DNA of 64,000 nucleotides from Xanthomonas vasicola (GTDB lineage Bacteria; Pseudomonadota; Gammaproteobacteria; Xanthomonadales; Xanthomonadaceae): NCBI RefSeq assembly GCF_000772705.2, contig NZ_JSBW02000047.1, positions 1 to 64,000 of the forward strand, read 5' to 3'. Shown piece by piece: positions 55,456 to 64,000 of this stretch (position 1 is its first letter; each line of letters starts with the position of its first letter). The notes under the pieces were generated by a model. It saw only the letters and a program-made list of their open reading frames with translations, ran no database searches and was not told where the DNA came from. The position numbers and the translations under genes were made by a program.

Positions 55456-55891
55456 TCAAAGTTCGGCGCGCATGCGGGTTTTCAGGCGGCTGAGTTTCGT
55501 GGCGACATTGGTTTGGCTGATGCCGAGCACCTGGCCGATTTCGCGGTAGTTGTGTTCGTCCGGGTAGAGCAGCAACAGCGCGTTCCAGCGGCGGTTGTTG
55601 CGTGATGAAGGCGTACAGCGCGGCCACCCGCTGCTCGCGCACCGGGTCGTGCGCCAATGGGTCGGCGATGCGTTCGACCGCTGCGTCCAATGCGATGGGT
55701 TCGCCGGGCATGTGTCGGCGGCCGCGCAGATCGCTGATTGCAACGTTCAAGGCGATGCGGTAGATCCAGGTGGAAAACCGCCGGCTCGGGTCGTAGCTGG
55801 AAAATGCCCGCCACAGGTGCGTGGCGATTTCCTGCGCCAGCTCAGCGCGCTCGTCGCGGTCGTGGCAATAACTGGCCGCCACCTTCAGCAC
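55456..55891 (-). pseudogene. ECF sigma-70 factor, frameshifted
   Basis: The first half encodes sigma region 2 (ELAQEIATHLWRAFSSYDPS, RRFSTWIYRIALNVAISDL) and part of the linker; reading shifts at about 55585. Region 4 is intact in another frame (EHNYREIGQVLGISQTNVAT, LSRLKTRMRAEL). Loss of one GC pair from GCGCGC restores the frame. No ATG is available; the frame opens with GTG 55891, and sigma-like residues (LQARFSTLLQQHR) extend further upstream to a stop, so the 5' end is also odd. It lies directly before the membrane partner. Confidence 0.75.
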
Positions 55892-56033
55892 GATGCAGCG
55901 GTGTTGCTGCAGGAGGGTGCTGAAGCGGGCTTGCAGGTATGTGCCCAGGGACAGGGCTCCAGTCGGGCAGGTGAGCGGGTTTGCGCGCCAGGATGATTCG
56001 CGCGAACACGCAATTCCTCACAACCTGAATGGA

Positions 56034-56054
56034 CTGTCACGAAAATTTCGACAG
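56034..56054 (+). promoter_or_regulatory. Hairpin in the leader of the DEAD-box helicase gene
   Basis: CTGTCACGAAAATTTCGACAG forms a near-perfect inverted repeat (CTGT/ACAG and CGAAA/TTTCG) about 70 bases before the helicase start. It could be part of a long leader or a regulatory dyad. Confidence 0.35.
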
Positions 56055-56125
56055 CAGGGGGCCTGAGAAGGCACACTATGCTGCTTTGCGCTTGCCGGCT
56101 CCGTGCGGCGCCTCCGGAGTTACCC

Positions 56126-58048
56126 ATGACCCAAGAATCTTCCGCGCCGCTGCTGTTTGCAGACCTCGGCCTCTCAGGCGCTGTGATGAAGGCCGTTGCC
56201 AATGTTGGCTACGAGTCGCCGTCGCCGATCCAGGCTGCCACCATCCCCGCGCTGCTATCCGGCCGCGACGTGCTCGGCCAGGCCCAGACGGGCACCGGCA
56301 AGACCGCCGCGTTCGCGCTGCCGGTGCTGTCCAACGCCGATCTCAACCAGCTCAAGCCGCAGGCACTGGTGCTGGCCCCGACCCGCGAACTCGCCATCCA
56401 GGTCGCCGAGGCCTTCCAGAAATATGCCGAAGCCATTCCGGGCTTCCGCGTGTTGCCGGTCTACGGCGGCCAGCCGTATGCCCAGCAGTTGAGCGCGCTC
56501 AAGCGCGGCGTGCATGTGGTGGTGGGCACCCCCGGCCGCGTGATCGATCACCTGGACCGCGGCACGCTGGATCTGTCCCAGCTCAAGACGCTGGTGCTGG
56601 ACGAAGCCGACGAAATGCTGCGCATGGGCTTCATCGACGACGTCGAAGCGGTGCTGAAGAAGTTGCCGGAGAAGCGCCAGGTGGCGTTGTTCTCGGCCAC
56701 CATGCCGCCGGCGATTCGCCGTATCGCGCAGACCTATTTGAAAGATCCTGCCGAAGTCACCATTGCGGCCAAGACCACCACCTCGGCCAACATCCGCCAG
56801 CGCTACTGGTGGGTAAGCGGGCTGCACAAGCTGGATGCGCTGACCCGCATCCTCGAGGTCGAACCGTTCGACGGCATGATCATCTTCGCGCGCACCAAGG
56901 CCGGTACCGAAGAACTGGCGCAGAAGCTGCAGGCACGCGGTCTGGCTGCGGCCGCCATCAATGGCGATATGCAGCAGGCGGCACGTGAGAAGACTATTGC
57001 CCAGCTCAAGGACGGCAAGCTGGACATCCTGGTCGCCACCGACGTGGCCGCACGCGGTCTGGACGTGGAGCGCGTCAGCCATGTGCTGAACTACGACATT
57101 CCGTATGACACCGAAAGCTACGTGCACCGCATCGGCCGTACCGGCCGTGCCGGCCGCAACGGCGACGCGATCCTGTTCGTGACGCCGCGCGAAAAGGGCA
57201 TGCTGCGTTCGATCGAACGCGCCACCCGCCAGCCGATCGAAGAGATGCAGCTGCCGAGCGTGGATGCGGTTAACGACACCCGCGTGGCACGCTTCATGAC
57301 CCGCATCACCGAGAGCCTGGCCGGCGGCCAGATCGACATGTACCGCGATCTGCTGCAGCGCTACGAGACCGAAAACAACGTGCCGGCGATCGATATCGCC
57401 GCTGCCATGGCCAAGCTGCTGCAGGGCGACTCGCCGTTCCTGCTGACCCCGCCGGTGCGTGGTGCGCGCGAAGAGTTCGCCCCGCGCGAGCGCAACGAGC
57501 GTGCCGACCGCGGTGATCGCAATGACCGTGGCGAGCGCCCGCGGTTCGAGCCCAAGTTCGAGCGTGGCCCGCGTGCCGACGGTGAGCGCGCTGGGCGTCC
57601 GCCGCGTGGCGACGATGCCGGTGGCGAGCGTCCGCGTCGCGACCCGGTCGCCCCGCGCGGCGAGCCGGAATTCGGCATGGAGAGCTACCGCATCGAAGTG
57701 GGTCATACCCATGGCGTGAAGCCGGCCAATATCGTCGGCGCGATCGCCAACGAAGCCGGGCTGGAAAGCCGCTATATTGGCCGGATCGACATCCAGGACG
57801 ATTATTCGATCCTGGATCTGCCGGCCGACATGCCGCGCGAACTGCTCACCCACCTGAAGAAAGTCTGGGTGTCCGGTCAGCAGCTCAACATGCGCAAGCT
57901 GGAAGAGGGCGAGGCGGCCGCGTCGCCGTCCAAGCCACGCTTCCCGCGTGGCGGCAAGCCTTCCGGTCGTCCGAACGGCCCGGGCCGTCCGATGGACCGC
58001 GCTGGCGCACCGCACCGCAAGGGCCCGCCGAAGCCGCGCGGCGAGTAA
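56126..58048 (+). CDS. deaD: DEAD-box RNA helicase DeaD/CsdA-like
   Basis: 640 residues from ATG 56126. All superfamily 2 motifs are present: Q motif (PSPIQAATIPALLSG), Walker A AQTGTGKT, PTRELA, DEAD (VLDEADEM), SAT (LFSATMPP), ARGLD and HRIGRTGRAGR. An Arg/Asp/Gly-rich linker (about 455-530) is followed by the DeaD-type RNA-binding domain (YRIEVGHTHGVKPANIVGAI, about 533-605) and a Gly/Pro/Arg tail. Such helicases help ribosome assembly and mRNA turnover in the cold. The open frame upstream is noncoding. A hairpin follows the stop. Confidence 0.95.
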   Translation: MTQESSAPLLFADLGLSGAVMKAVANVGYESPSPIQAATIPALLSGRDVLGQAQTGTGKTAAFALPVLSNADLNQLKPQALVLAPTRELAIQVAEAFQKYAEAIPGFRVLPVYGGQPYAQQLSALKRGVHVVVGTPGRVIDHLDRGTLDLSQLKTLVLDEADEMLRMGFIDDVEAVLKKLPEKRQVALFSATMPPAIRRIAQTYLKDPAEVTIAAKTTTSANIRQRYWWVSGLHKLDALTRILEVEPFDGMIIFARTKAGTEELAQKLQARGLAAAAINGDMQQAAREKTIAQLKDGKLDILVATDVAARGLDVERVSHVLNYDIPYDTESYVHRIGRTGRAGRNGDAILFVTPREKGMLRSIERATRQPIEEMQLPSVDAVNDTRVARFMTRITESLAGGQIDMYRDLLQRYETENNVPAIDIAAAMAKLLQGDSPFLLTPPVRGAREEFAPRERNERADRGDRNDRGERPRFEPKFERGPRADGERAGRPPRGDDAGGERPRRDPVAPRGEPEFGMESYRIEVGHTHGVKPANIVGAIANEAGLESRYIGRIDIQDDYSILDLPADMPRELLTHLKKVWVSGQQLNMRKLEEGEAAASPSKPRFPRGGKPSGRPNGPGRPMDRAGAPHRKGPPKPRGE

Positions 58049-58058
58049 GCGCGGTCGG

Positions 58059-58089
58059 CACCGCCCGCAGGTTCACCCTGCAGGCGGTG
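58059..58089 (+). terminator. Hairpin downstream of the DEAD-box helicase gene
   Basis: CACCGCC-C-GCAGG (58059-58071) pairs with CCTGC-A-GGCGGTG (58077-58089), interrupted by one mismatch, with a five-base loop. It lies 11 bases after the stop. The following sequence (TGGTTGCC) has no strong T-run, so termination is plausible but not certain. Confidence 0.55.
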
Positions 58090-58310
58090 TGGTTGCCTAG
58101 TATTGCTATGCGTAAATTCGCATAGCGAGCCGGTGAAGCGTTCCGGCGCCTCGCTGCGCCGGCGATCAGGCTGACCTAGCCAGCGTCGCTAACCCGACTT
58201 GCCTCACGCCAAGCGGGTATTGCCATACAGACTGGGCCGTTGCGGCCGTTACTATCTTCAGGCGCCCACTGGGCGCCTGAGTCGCACTGGGCGGCGAAGG
58301 ACAGACGGCG

Positions 58311-60716
58311 ATGGCGCAGGCAGTACGCGGCAAGGGCGTTGGACAGACCATGCACCTGGTGCGTGGCTGGCTGACGCTTCCTCTGGCGCTCTTGATCGGG
58401 ATCGCTGTCTGTATGGCGGTGATCTCGGCGCTGGTGATTGAAATCCAATCCGGCGCCACCGCCTGGATCGTTGGCCTAAGCCATTGGTCCAATGCCCAGC
58501 AGGAATCGGTGTACTGGATGGAGCGCTACCTGGGCAGCGGCGATGCAGCCGATCTGCAGGCCGCTTGCCGCGCGCTGGAAGTGCCGCTGGGCGACCGCGC
58601 GGCGCGCGTGGCGATCGAACAGCCGGTGATCGATTGGGACGCGGTCTACGCTGGCCTGGGCGCTGGCCGAAACGCTCGTGAGGACATGCCGCAAATGGTG
58701 CGGCTGTACCGCTATGGGCACCAATTTCCCTACCTTGGCGACGCCATTGCGCTGTGGAAGCGTAGCGACGCCGGCATCCTGCAAATGAGCGGCCTGGCTG
58801 ACCGTGCCGCCTCGGTGCAGGCCGCCAACCATCCCGACCCGCGCGCGCTGCAGGCACTGAGCGATGAGCTGCATCTGCTGGACGGCCGCATGCGCCGCGA
58901 CGCTTCCGAATTCCTGGGCGACCTGACCCGCTGCGCGCGGCTGCTGCACGATGTCATGGTGGTCTGCAGCCTGGCCACCTTGCTGCTGGTGTTGATCACC
59001 TGCGTGCTGGCAATGCGGCGCATCCGCGATTACCTGCTCTCGCACGAGGGCCGCTTCCGCACCGCGTTTCAGCAGGCGGCACTGGGTATGGTCAAGTTCG
59101 ATCTGCGCGGCAACGTGCTTGATGCGAACGCCTCGATGGCCAACGTCCTGTTCTACCGGCCGGAAGAGCTGCAGGCCTGCACCCTGGCCGAGGTGATGCA
59201 CCCGGAAGACATCAAGCTGGACAGCCGCGGCATGATCGATTGGCCAAAGCTGCTGCAGTCCGGCGAGCTGCGCTTTTTGCGTGCCGACGGCGGGGTGATG
59301 TGGGGCCGCTGGAGCGCCTCGCTGGTGGAGCCAGGTCCGGAAGAGCCGACCCTGGTGCTGGCGGTGATCGAAGATGTGTCGCACGCACATGAGCTGGCCG
59401 ACGAAGTGGCCTTCCATGCGCGACACGATGCGATGACCGGACTGATCAATCGGCATGAAATCGAACGCCGGCTGCTACGCCTGATCGAACTGCCGCAATC
59501 GCCGCAGATGTGCCACGCGCTGTGTTTCGTCGACCTGGATCATTTCAAGCTGGTGAACGACACCTTCGGGCATGCGGTCGGCGACAGATTCCTGTGCCAC
59601 TTCGCCGATGTGATCACAATGCAATTGCGTCCCGGCGATTGGCTGGGACGTTTGGGGGGCGATGAATTCGCCATCCTGTTGGCCAATACCGATCTGGCGC
59701 AGGCGCAGATCGTGCTGGAACGCATGCACGGCACGCTCGGGCAACCGTGGAGCCATCAAGGCGGGCGACCGCTGACGCCCAGTTGCAGTTTTGGCGTGGT
59801 GGAGATTCGCCAGGGCGTCAGCGACCTCAATGCCTTGATGACTGCCGCCGATCTGGCCTGTCATGCGGCCAAGGAAGAAGGGCGCAACCGCATTCGCTGC
59901 TTCAACGAAAACGATCTGGCGCTGGCGCAGCGCCGCCACGATGGTGGCTGGATCAGTGCGGTGCAACAGGCGATCGCCGAAGAGCGTTTGCTGTTGTATG
60001 CGCAGAAAATCCAGGTGCTGAACGACCCAGGACGCCTGCAGTACGAGGTATTGGTACGCATGCGCGCCAGCGACGGGCGGGTACTGAGTCCGGGTGAATT
60101 CTTGCCGGCAGTGGAGCGTTACGGCCTGGGGCGCATGGTCGATACCTATGTGCTGGAAGCGCTGTGCGCGCAGTTGTCGGCCAACCCGATGCATGTGGCG
60201 ACGCTGGATCTGTGCCACGTCAATCTGTCTGCGCAATCGATCGCGCAACCGGATTTTCTCGACTTCGTCTTTGCATTGTTCGAACGCTACCCGTCACTGG
60301 TGCCGAAGCTGTGCATGGAGATCACCGAGACCGCGGTCATCGGCGATCTGGAACACGCGCAGCGTTTCGTGCAGAGCGTGCGCGCGCGCAGCTGCCACGT
60401 GGCGCTGGACGATTTCGGCAGCGGCATGGCCTCGTTCGGCTACCTCAAGCAATTCACCGTAGACGTGTTGAAGATTGATTGCGGCTTCGTCCGCAACTAT
60501 GCGCACGATGCGGTGGATCGCGCGGCGGTGCATTCGATCGCCCAGGTCGGGCTGGCGCTGGGGATTGAAGTGGTGGCCGAAGGGGTGGAATCGGAGGCCG
60601 ACATCCCCGGGCTGCGCGAAGCCGGTGTGGGCCAGGTGCAGGGTTTCAGCCTGCATCGTCCGTGCCCGCTGGAAGACCTGGTGCACACGCCGCATTTGGT
60701 GGCCGTGCCTGGCTAA
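58311..60716 (+). CDS. Membrane PAS-GGDEF-EAL cyclic-di-GMP protein
   Basis: 801 residues. Two transmembrane helices (about 22-45 and 215-237) frame a periplasmic sensor, followed by a PAS domain (about 247-365), GGDEF domain (about 366-530) and EAL domain (about 545-790). The cyclase motif is intact as RLGGDEFA with an RxxD inhibitory I-site five residues before it (RPGD). In the EAL domain the signature is EVL rather than EAL, though the Glu is kept, as are DDFGSG and KIDCGFV. It could both make and break cyclic-di-GMP; the net activity cannot be read. It stands alone after the helicase gene. Confidence 0.92.
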   Translation: MAQAVRGKGVGQTMHLVRGWLTLPLALLIGIAVCMAVISALVIEIQSGATAWIVGLSHWSNAQQESVYWMERYLGSGDAADLQAACRALEVPLGDRAARVAIEQPVIDWDAVYAGLGAGRNAREDMPQMVRLYRYGHQFPYLGDAIALWKRSDAGILQMSGLADRAASVQAANHPDPRALQALSDELHLLDGRMRRDASEFLGDLTRCARLLHDVMVVCSLATLLLVLITCVLAMRRIRDYLLSHEGRFRTAFQQAALGMVKFDLRGNVLDANASMANVLFYRPEELQACTLAEVMHPEDIKLDSRGMIDWPKLLQSGELRFLRADGGVMWGRWSASLVEPGPEEPTLVLAVIEDVSHAHELADEVAFHARHDAMTGLINRHEIERRLLRLIELPQSPQMCHALCFVDLDHFKLVNDTFGHAVGDRFLCHFADVITMQLRPGDWLGRLGGDEFAILLANTDLAQAQIVLERMHGTLGQPWSHQGGRPLTPSCSFGVVEIRQGVSDLNALMTAADLACHAAKEEGRNRIRCFNENDLALAQRRHDGGWISAVQQAIAEERLLLYAQKIQVLNDPGRLQYEVLVRMRASDGRVLSPGEFLPAVERYGLGRMVDTYVLEALCAQLSANPMHVATLDLCHVNLSAQSIAQPDFLDFVFALFERYPSLVPKLCMEITETAVIGDLEHAQRFVQSVRARSCHVALDDFGSGMASFGYLKQFTVDVLKIDCGFVRNYAHDAVDRAAVHSIAQVGLALGIEVVAEGVESEADIPGLREAGVGQVQGFSLHRPCPLEDLVHTPHLVAVPG

Positions 60717-60851
60717 GGCGCCTGAGCAAATGTCTCTGCGCTGCATCAGACGCGCGCTGCGTGCACGCGTCTGGCGACCGCCTGCCCTCGATTGCTGCTC
60801 TGGGCAGCCGGTATGGCGCATTGCCCGCGCTAAATCGCCGATAATTGGCGG

Positions 60852-61574
60852 ATGACAACTCGACTCAATAAATACATCGCCGAAACCGGCTTCTGCTCAC
60901 GCCGCGAGGCCGATCGCCTGATCGGCGAACGGCGGGTGACCGTCAATGGCGTGTCCGCCGGCACCGGCGCGGTGGTGGGCGAGGAAGACACCGTGCTGAT
61001 GGATGGCCAGCCGCTGCGCGTGCGTGAGGCCAAGAAGCTCGGCGGCCGCAAGCATGTCTACATCGCGCTCAACAAGCCGGTGGGCATCACGTGCACCACC
61101 GAGAGTTCGGTCAAGGGAAATATCGTCGAATTCGTTGGCCACGAGCAGCGCATTTTCCCGATCGGCCGGCTCGACAAGGAGTCCGAAGGGCTGATCCTGA
61201 TGACCAGCAACGGCAACATCGTCAACGAGATTTTGCGCGCGGAAAACCGCCATCAAAAAGAATATCTGGTAGCGGTCAACAAGCCGGTCACCGACCAATT
61301 CCTGCGTGGCATGGCACGCGGCGTGCGCATCCACAACGAGACCACGCTGCCATGCCGCACTGCGCGCATCGCCAAATTCGGCTTCCGCATCGTGCTGGAG
61401 CAGGGCTTGAATCGGCAGATCCGCTTGATGGCTGCCGAGTTCGGCTATCGGGTCACGCAGCTGCGCCGGGTGCGCATCGACAACATCAAGCTGGCCGCGC
61501 TCAAGCCGGGCCAATGGCGCAACCTCAGCGATGCGGAATTGCGCGGCCTGCTGCCGCAATGCACTGACTGGTAA
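60852..61574 (+). CDS. rluF: 23S rRNA pseudouridine synthase RluF
   Basis: 240 residues. An S4 domain (about 3-50, RLNKYIAETGFCSRREAD) is followed by the RsuA-type catalytic domain with GRLDKESEGLILMTSNG (catalytic Asp in RLDK) and GLNRQIRLMAAEFGYRV. The pattern matches RluF, which modifies 23S rRNA U2604. The start at 60852 gives the usual MTTRLNKYI. It starts about 135 bases after the cyclic-di-GMP gene. Confidence 0.92.
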   Translation: MTTRLNKYIAETGFCSRREADRLIGERRVTVNGVSAGTGAVVGEEDTVLMDGQPLRVREAKKLGGRKHVYIALNKPVGITCTTESSVKGNIVEFVGHEQRIFPIGRLDKESEGLILMTSNGNIVNEILRAENRHQKEYLVAVNKPVTDQFLRGMARGVRIHNETTLPCRTARIAKFGFRIVLEQGLNRQIRLMAAEFGYRVTQLRRVRIDNIKLAALKPGQWRNLSDAELRGLLPQCTDW

Positions 61575-61847
61575 ACCTGCCGACGCACCGACTGCACCGC
61601 TGTGAGGCGAGCGCAGCCGGTGTTCGGCGTCGCCACCGATCACTCGCACACTGCAGTTCCTCGGTGGCCTTGCTGTTTTATCTGGCGGCTGCTCGCCAGA
61701 TGCTCGATGCCCGGGTTGTTGACCACGTCCATACCCCCGCCGCCGGCCCGAACGGTGCGCACGCGGGCTTGCGGGCTGGGGCGCTTCCCGATGGTCGCGC
61801 TTCCTGGGCTCCGGCATATTCCTCCCGCTAACAGCCAGGGAGCGGCA

Positions 61848-62917
61848 GTGATTAAACCGGAATTGCCGAGCAACGCGGCCGAGCGGCTGGTCGCGCTGCG
61901 CCAGTACAACGTGCTCGACTCACCTGCCGAAAGCGCGTTCGACGACCTGACCATGATTGCCTCCACGCTGTGCTAGACGCAGATGGCCGCAGTGGTGCTG
62001 GTGGACGACGACCGCCAGTGGTTCAAGGCGGCGCACGGCGTGCCGCGCAGTGAAGCACCACGTGACATTTCGTTCTGTGCGCACGCGATCCTGCGCCCGG
62101 ACGAAGTACTGATGGTGGACGACACCTTCCTGGACCCGCGCTTCCACGATAACCCGATGGTGCTTGGCAGTGGCGGGGTGCGCTTTTACGCCGGCGCGCC
62201 GCTGGTGACCAGCCAAGGCAAGGCGCTGGGCTCGCTGTGCGTGTTCGATCAGACCCCGGCGCATTTGCGCGAGGACCAGCGCGAGGCTCTGCAGGCATTG
62301 TCGCGCCAGGCCTCGCATCTGCTGGAGCTGCGGTTAGCCGGCAGCAGCTGCGCCAGCAATTGAACGAGCGCGATTGGTACGAGCAGCAGATGGCCGGCGA
62401 TTACACCGCAATGGATGCCTTGAATGCCGATCTGGTCGAGCAGACCCGTACCGACCCGCTGACCGGCCTGCCGAACCGGCGCGCGTTTGCGGTGGCATTG
62501 GCGGCGGCCACCGAGCAGACGCGTGCAGCTGGCCAGCCGTTGTCGATGGCGCTGCTGGACGTGGACCATTTCAAGACCGTCAACGATGTGCATGGGCATG
62601 ACCAGGGCGATGTGGTGCTACGCGAACTTTCCACATTGTTGCGGGCGCATGTGGGCGGTGTCGGCACCATCGCCCGCTATGGTGGCGAAGAGTTCGTGTT
62701 GCTGCTCCCCAATGCGGATCTGCTGCAGGCACGCGTGCAATGCGAACATCTACGCCAACGCGTGGCAGTGATGACCATCGCGCTGCCGGTGACAGTGAGC
62801 ATCGGTGTGGCGACATTGCATCCGCAGGAAAACGTGGAGGCAGTCATCAAGCGCGCCGACCAGGCCTTATATGCAGCCAAGCGCGGAGGGCGCGATCTGG
62901 TGCTGGCGCTGGAGTAG
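61848..62917 (+). pseudogene. GAF-GGDEF diguanylate cyclase with amber codon and frameshift
   Basis: Begins with GTG 61848 (MIKPELPSNAAERLVALRQY). The GAF domain is interrupted by TAG at 61974-61976, then continues in frame (MAAVVLVDDDRQWFKAAHG to SHLLELRLA). Near 62338 one base is missing; the GGDEF half (DPLTGLPNRRAFA, FKTVNDVHGHDQGDV, YGGEEFVLLL) is in a shifted frame to the stop at 62917. The GGEEF active site is intact but without the I-site. The complete protein would have been about 355 residues, soluble. Confidence 0.8.
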
Positions 62918-63000
62918 GGTTGGTGTGTTGTGTGTGTTTGTGTGCCTGCCGATTACGCCGAACTGACGGCCGCGCGACAATTCGCATTGCGTTGTGCACC

Positions 63001-63948
63001 TCAGTCGACGATGTTCTTCGCTTCGGCTGTGCCCAGCAATTCCGGATGCACCACCTTGCGCCGACGTTCCAGCACCGGATGCAGGAATACCGCGCCAAGA
63101 ATGATCGCCACGCCGAGATAGAACTGCAGGGTGAGCTCGCGTTGTTCGCCCAGCAGCGCGATCGCCAGCACGATGGCGTAGACCGGTTCGAGATTGGTCA
63201 CCAGCTGCACCGAATAGGCGCTGAGATGGCGCAGCGCCACCAACGCCAGCGCGAACGGCAGCAAGGTGCAGGCCAATGACAGTGCCAGCAGCAATACGCC
63301 ATCGTGCAGGCTGGGCACGACCAGCAGATCGCCATGCAACGCCGGCAGCAACAGCGGCATCGCTGGTGCGAGCAGGGTCAAGGTGAGCGTGCCGGCGCCC
63401 AGTTCCAGCGCGGTGACGGTGAGCGGGTCGGCATGCGCCACCATGCGCTTGTTGAGCGAGCCGAATAACCCGACGAATACTGCCGAGATCGCGCCCACCA
63501 CCACGCCGGCCCGCATGCCATCCGGCACCCCGCCAACAACGAGCGCCACGCCAGGCAACACGGCCAGCCCGAACAGCAATTCGCGCGGGCGGAACGGGCG
63601 TTTGGTCACCCATGGCTCGATCACCGCGGTAAAGACCGGCGCCAGTGCGATGCAGGTCGCTGCCACCGACGCATTGGCCAGCTTGATCGCGCCGTAGAAG
63701 GTGAGCCAGTGCAGGGCGACCAGCGCGCCGATGCCGCAATAGCCCAGCACCACACGCCCGGACAAGCCACCTAGCCCGCGCCACACGCGCGGCCACAAGG
63801 CTAGCGCTACCACCACGATCAACATGCGCCACCACACCAGCGGCAATGCCTGCAGCGTGATCAGCTTGCCCAGGATCGCGGTGATGCCCCAAAGCAGCAC
63901 GCAGAAATGGATTTGCAGTTGCGCCTTGCGCAGGTCGGTCGTGGGCAT
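63001..63948 (-). CDS. EamA/DMT-family transporter
   Basis: 315 residues with ten hydrophobic helices arranged as two repeated EamA domains (first about 12-140, second about 150-290; LTFYGAIKLANASVAATCIA, then YSVQLVTNLEPVYAIVLAIA). The family exports amino acids and other metabolites; the substrate is unknown. The start at 63948 is the conserved one. The window ends 52 bases upstream with no further gene. Confidence 0.9.
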   Translation of the reverse strand: MPTTDLRKAQLQIHFCVLLWGITAILGKLITLQALPLVWWRMLIVVVALALWPRVWRGLGGLSGRVVLGYCGIGALVALHWLTFYGAIKLANASVAATCIALAPVFTAVIEPWVTKRPFRPRELLFGLAVLPGVALVVGGVPDGMRAGVVVGAISAVFVGLFGSLNKRMVAHADPLTVTALELGAGTLTLTLLAPAMPLLLPALHGDLLVVPSLHDGVLLLALSLACTLLPFALALVALRHLSAYSVQLVTNLEPVYAIVLAIALLGEQRELTLQFYLGVAIILGAVFLHPVLERRRKVVHPELLGTAEAKNIVD

Positions 63949-64000
63949 GCGCCATTGTCGCCGAAAACGGGCTGATCGGCGCTGCGAGTGACGCGACGTC

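Noticed and set aside
1-64000. CRISPR arrays, tRNA or rRNA genes, phage integrase, replication origin
   Set aside because: No regularly spaced repeats, cloverleaf-like sequences with CCA-type ends, or integrase/replication genes were seen.

Overview
The window reads as a chromosomal segment of a Xanthomonas (Gammaproteobacteria). It is GC-rich, and it carries a creB-creC-creD locus, a gltX-zur pair, a nucleotide pyrophosphatase matching the well-studied Xanthomonas enzyme (nucleophile falls at Thr90), an Ada/AraC/AlkA fusion coupled to ogt, 30S protein THX, several TonB receptors, a kexin-like protease, and Xanthomonas-type insertion sequences and intergenic repeats. The species is not resolved. 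No tRNA, rRNA or CRISPR array was seen.

Layout. 1-6.35 kb: an IS tail, then two copies of a three-gene cassette (four-helix membrane protein, lipoprotein, lipase) joined by ATGA overlaps and separated by a DUF4189 secreted protein and a decayed gene. The lipases lack a Sec signal and end in a domain resembling the XVIPCD signal of Xanthomonas type IV secretion effectors. The lipoprotein is the natural candidate for periplasmic immunity. 6.6-12.3 kb: mfd, a GNAT enzyme and rlmJ on the minus strand. 12.5-17.5 kb: creB-creC, an inverted papain-like peptidase, then creD preceded by three 11-bp-spaced repeats like the CreB-binding cre-tag. 17.5-22.7 kb: hypothetical protein, GNAT, nitrilase-like hydrolase, DUF3616 protein, gltX, zur.

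22.7-30.3 kb is an accessory island bracketed by two different IS5-family remnants. It holds a tight minus-strand operon (TauD-like dioxygenase, sulfotransferase, class III aminotransferase, second Fe(II)/2OG oxygenase, P-loop kinase) that looks like an unassigned small-molecule pathway, plus a secreted M12-type zinc protease. 30.3-38.5 kb: a cupin gene cut by the IS, AraC and LysR regulators, an MFS exporter, an aldo/keto reductase, and a kexin-like protease with a small secreted partner. 39-44.4 kb: a TonB receptor broken by an amber codon, an intact ZnuD-like receptor, and a divergent MerC-domain protein whose upstream region carries a near-consensus Zur box, linking it to zur at 22.2 kb. 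44.7-53 kb: THX, alcohol dehydrogenase, ClC channel, nucleotide pyrophosphatase, ogt and ada-alkA, and a ClpP-like lipoprotein.

53-64 kb: small proteins, a decayed ECF sigma factor with its membrane partner, a DEAD-box helicase, a PAS-GGDEF-EAL protein, rluF, a broken GAF-GGDEF cyclase and an EamA transporter. Several genes (TonB receptor, cupin, sigma factor and partner, a short gene at 54.1 kb, GAF-GGDEF) carry one or a few inactivating changes. This means either recent pseudogenisation or assembly errors. Function calls come from motif and family recognition by eye; no database search was run.
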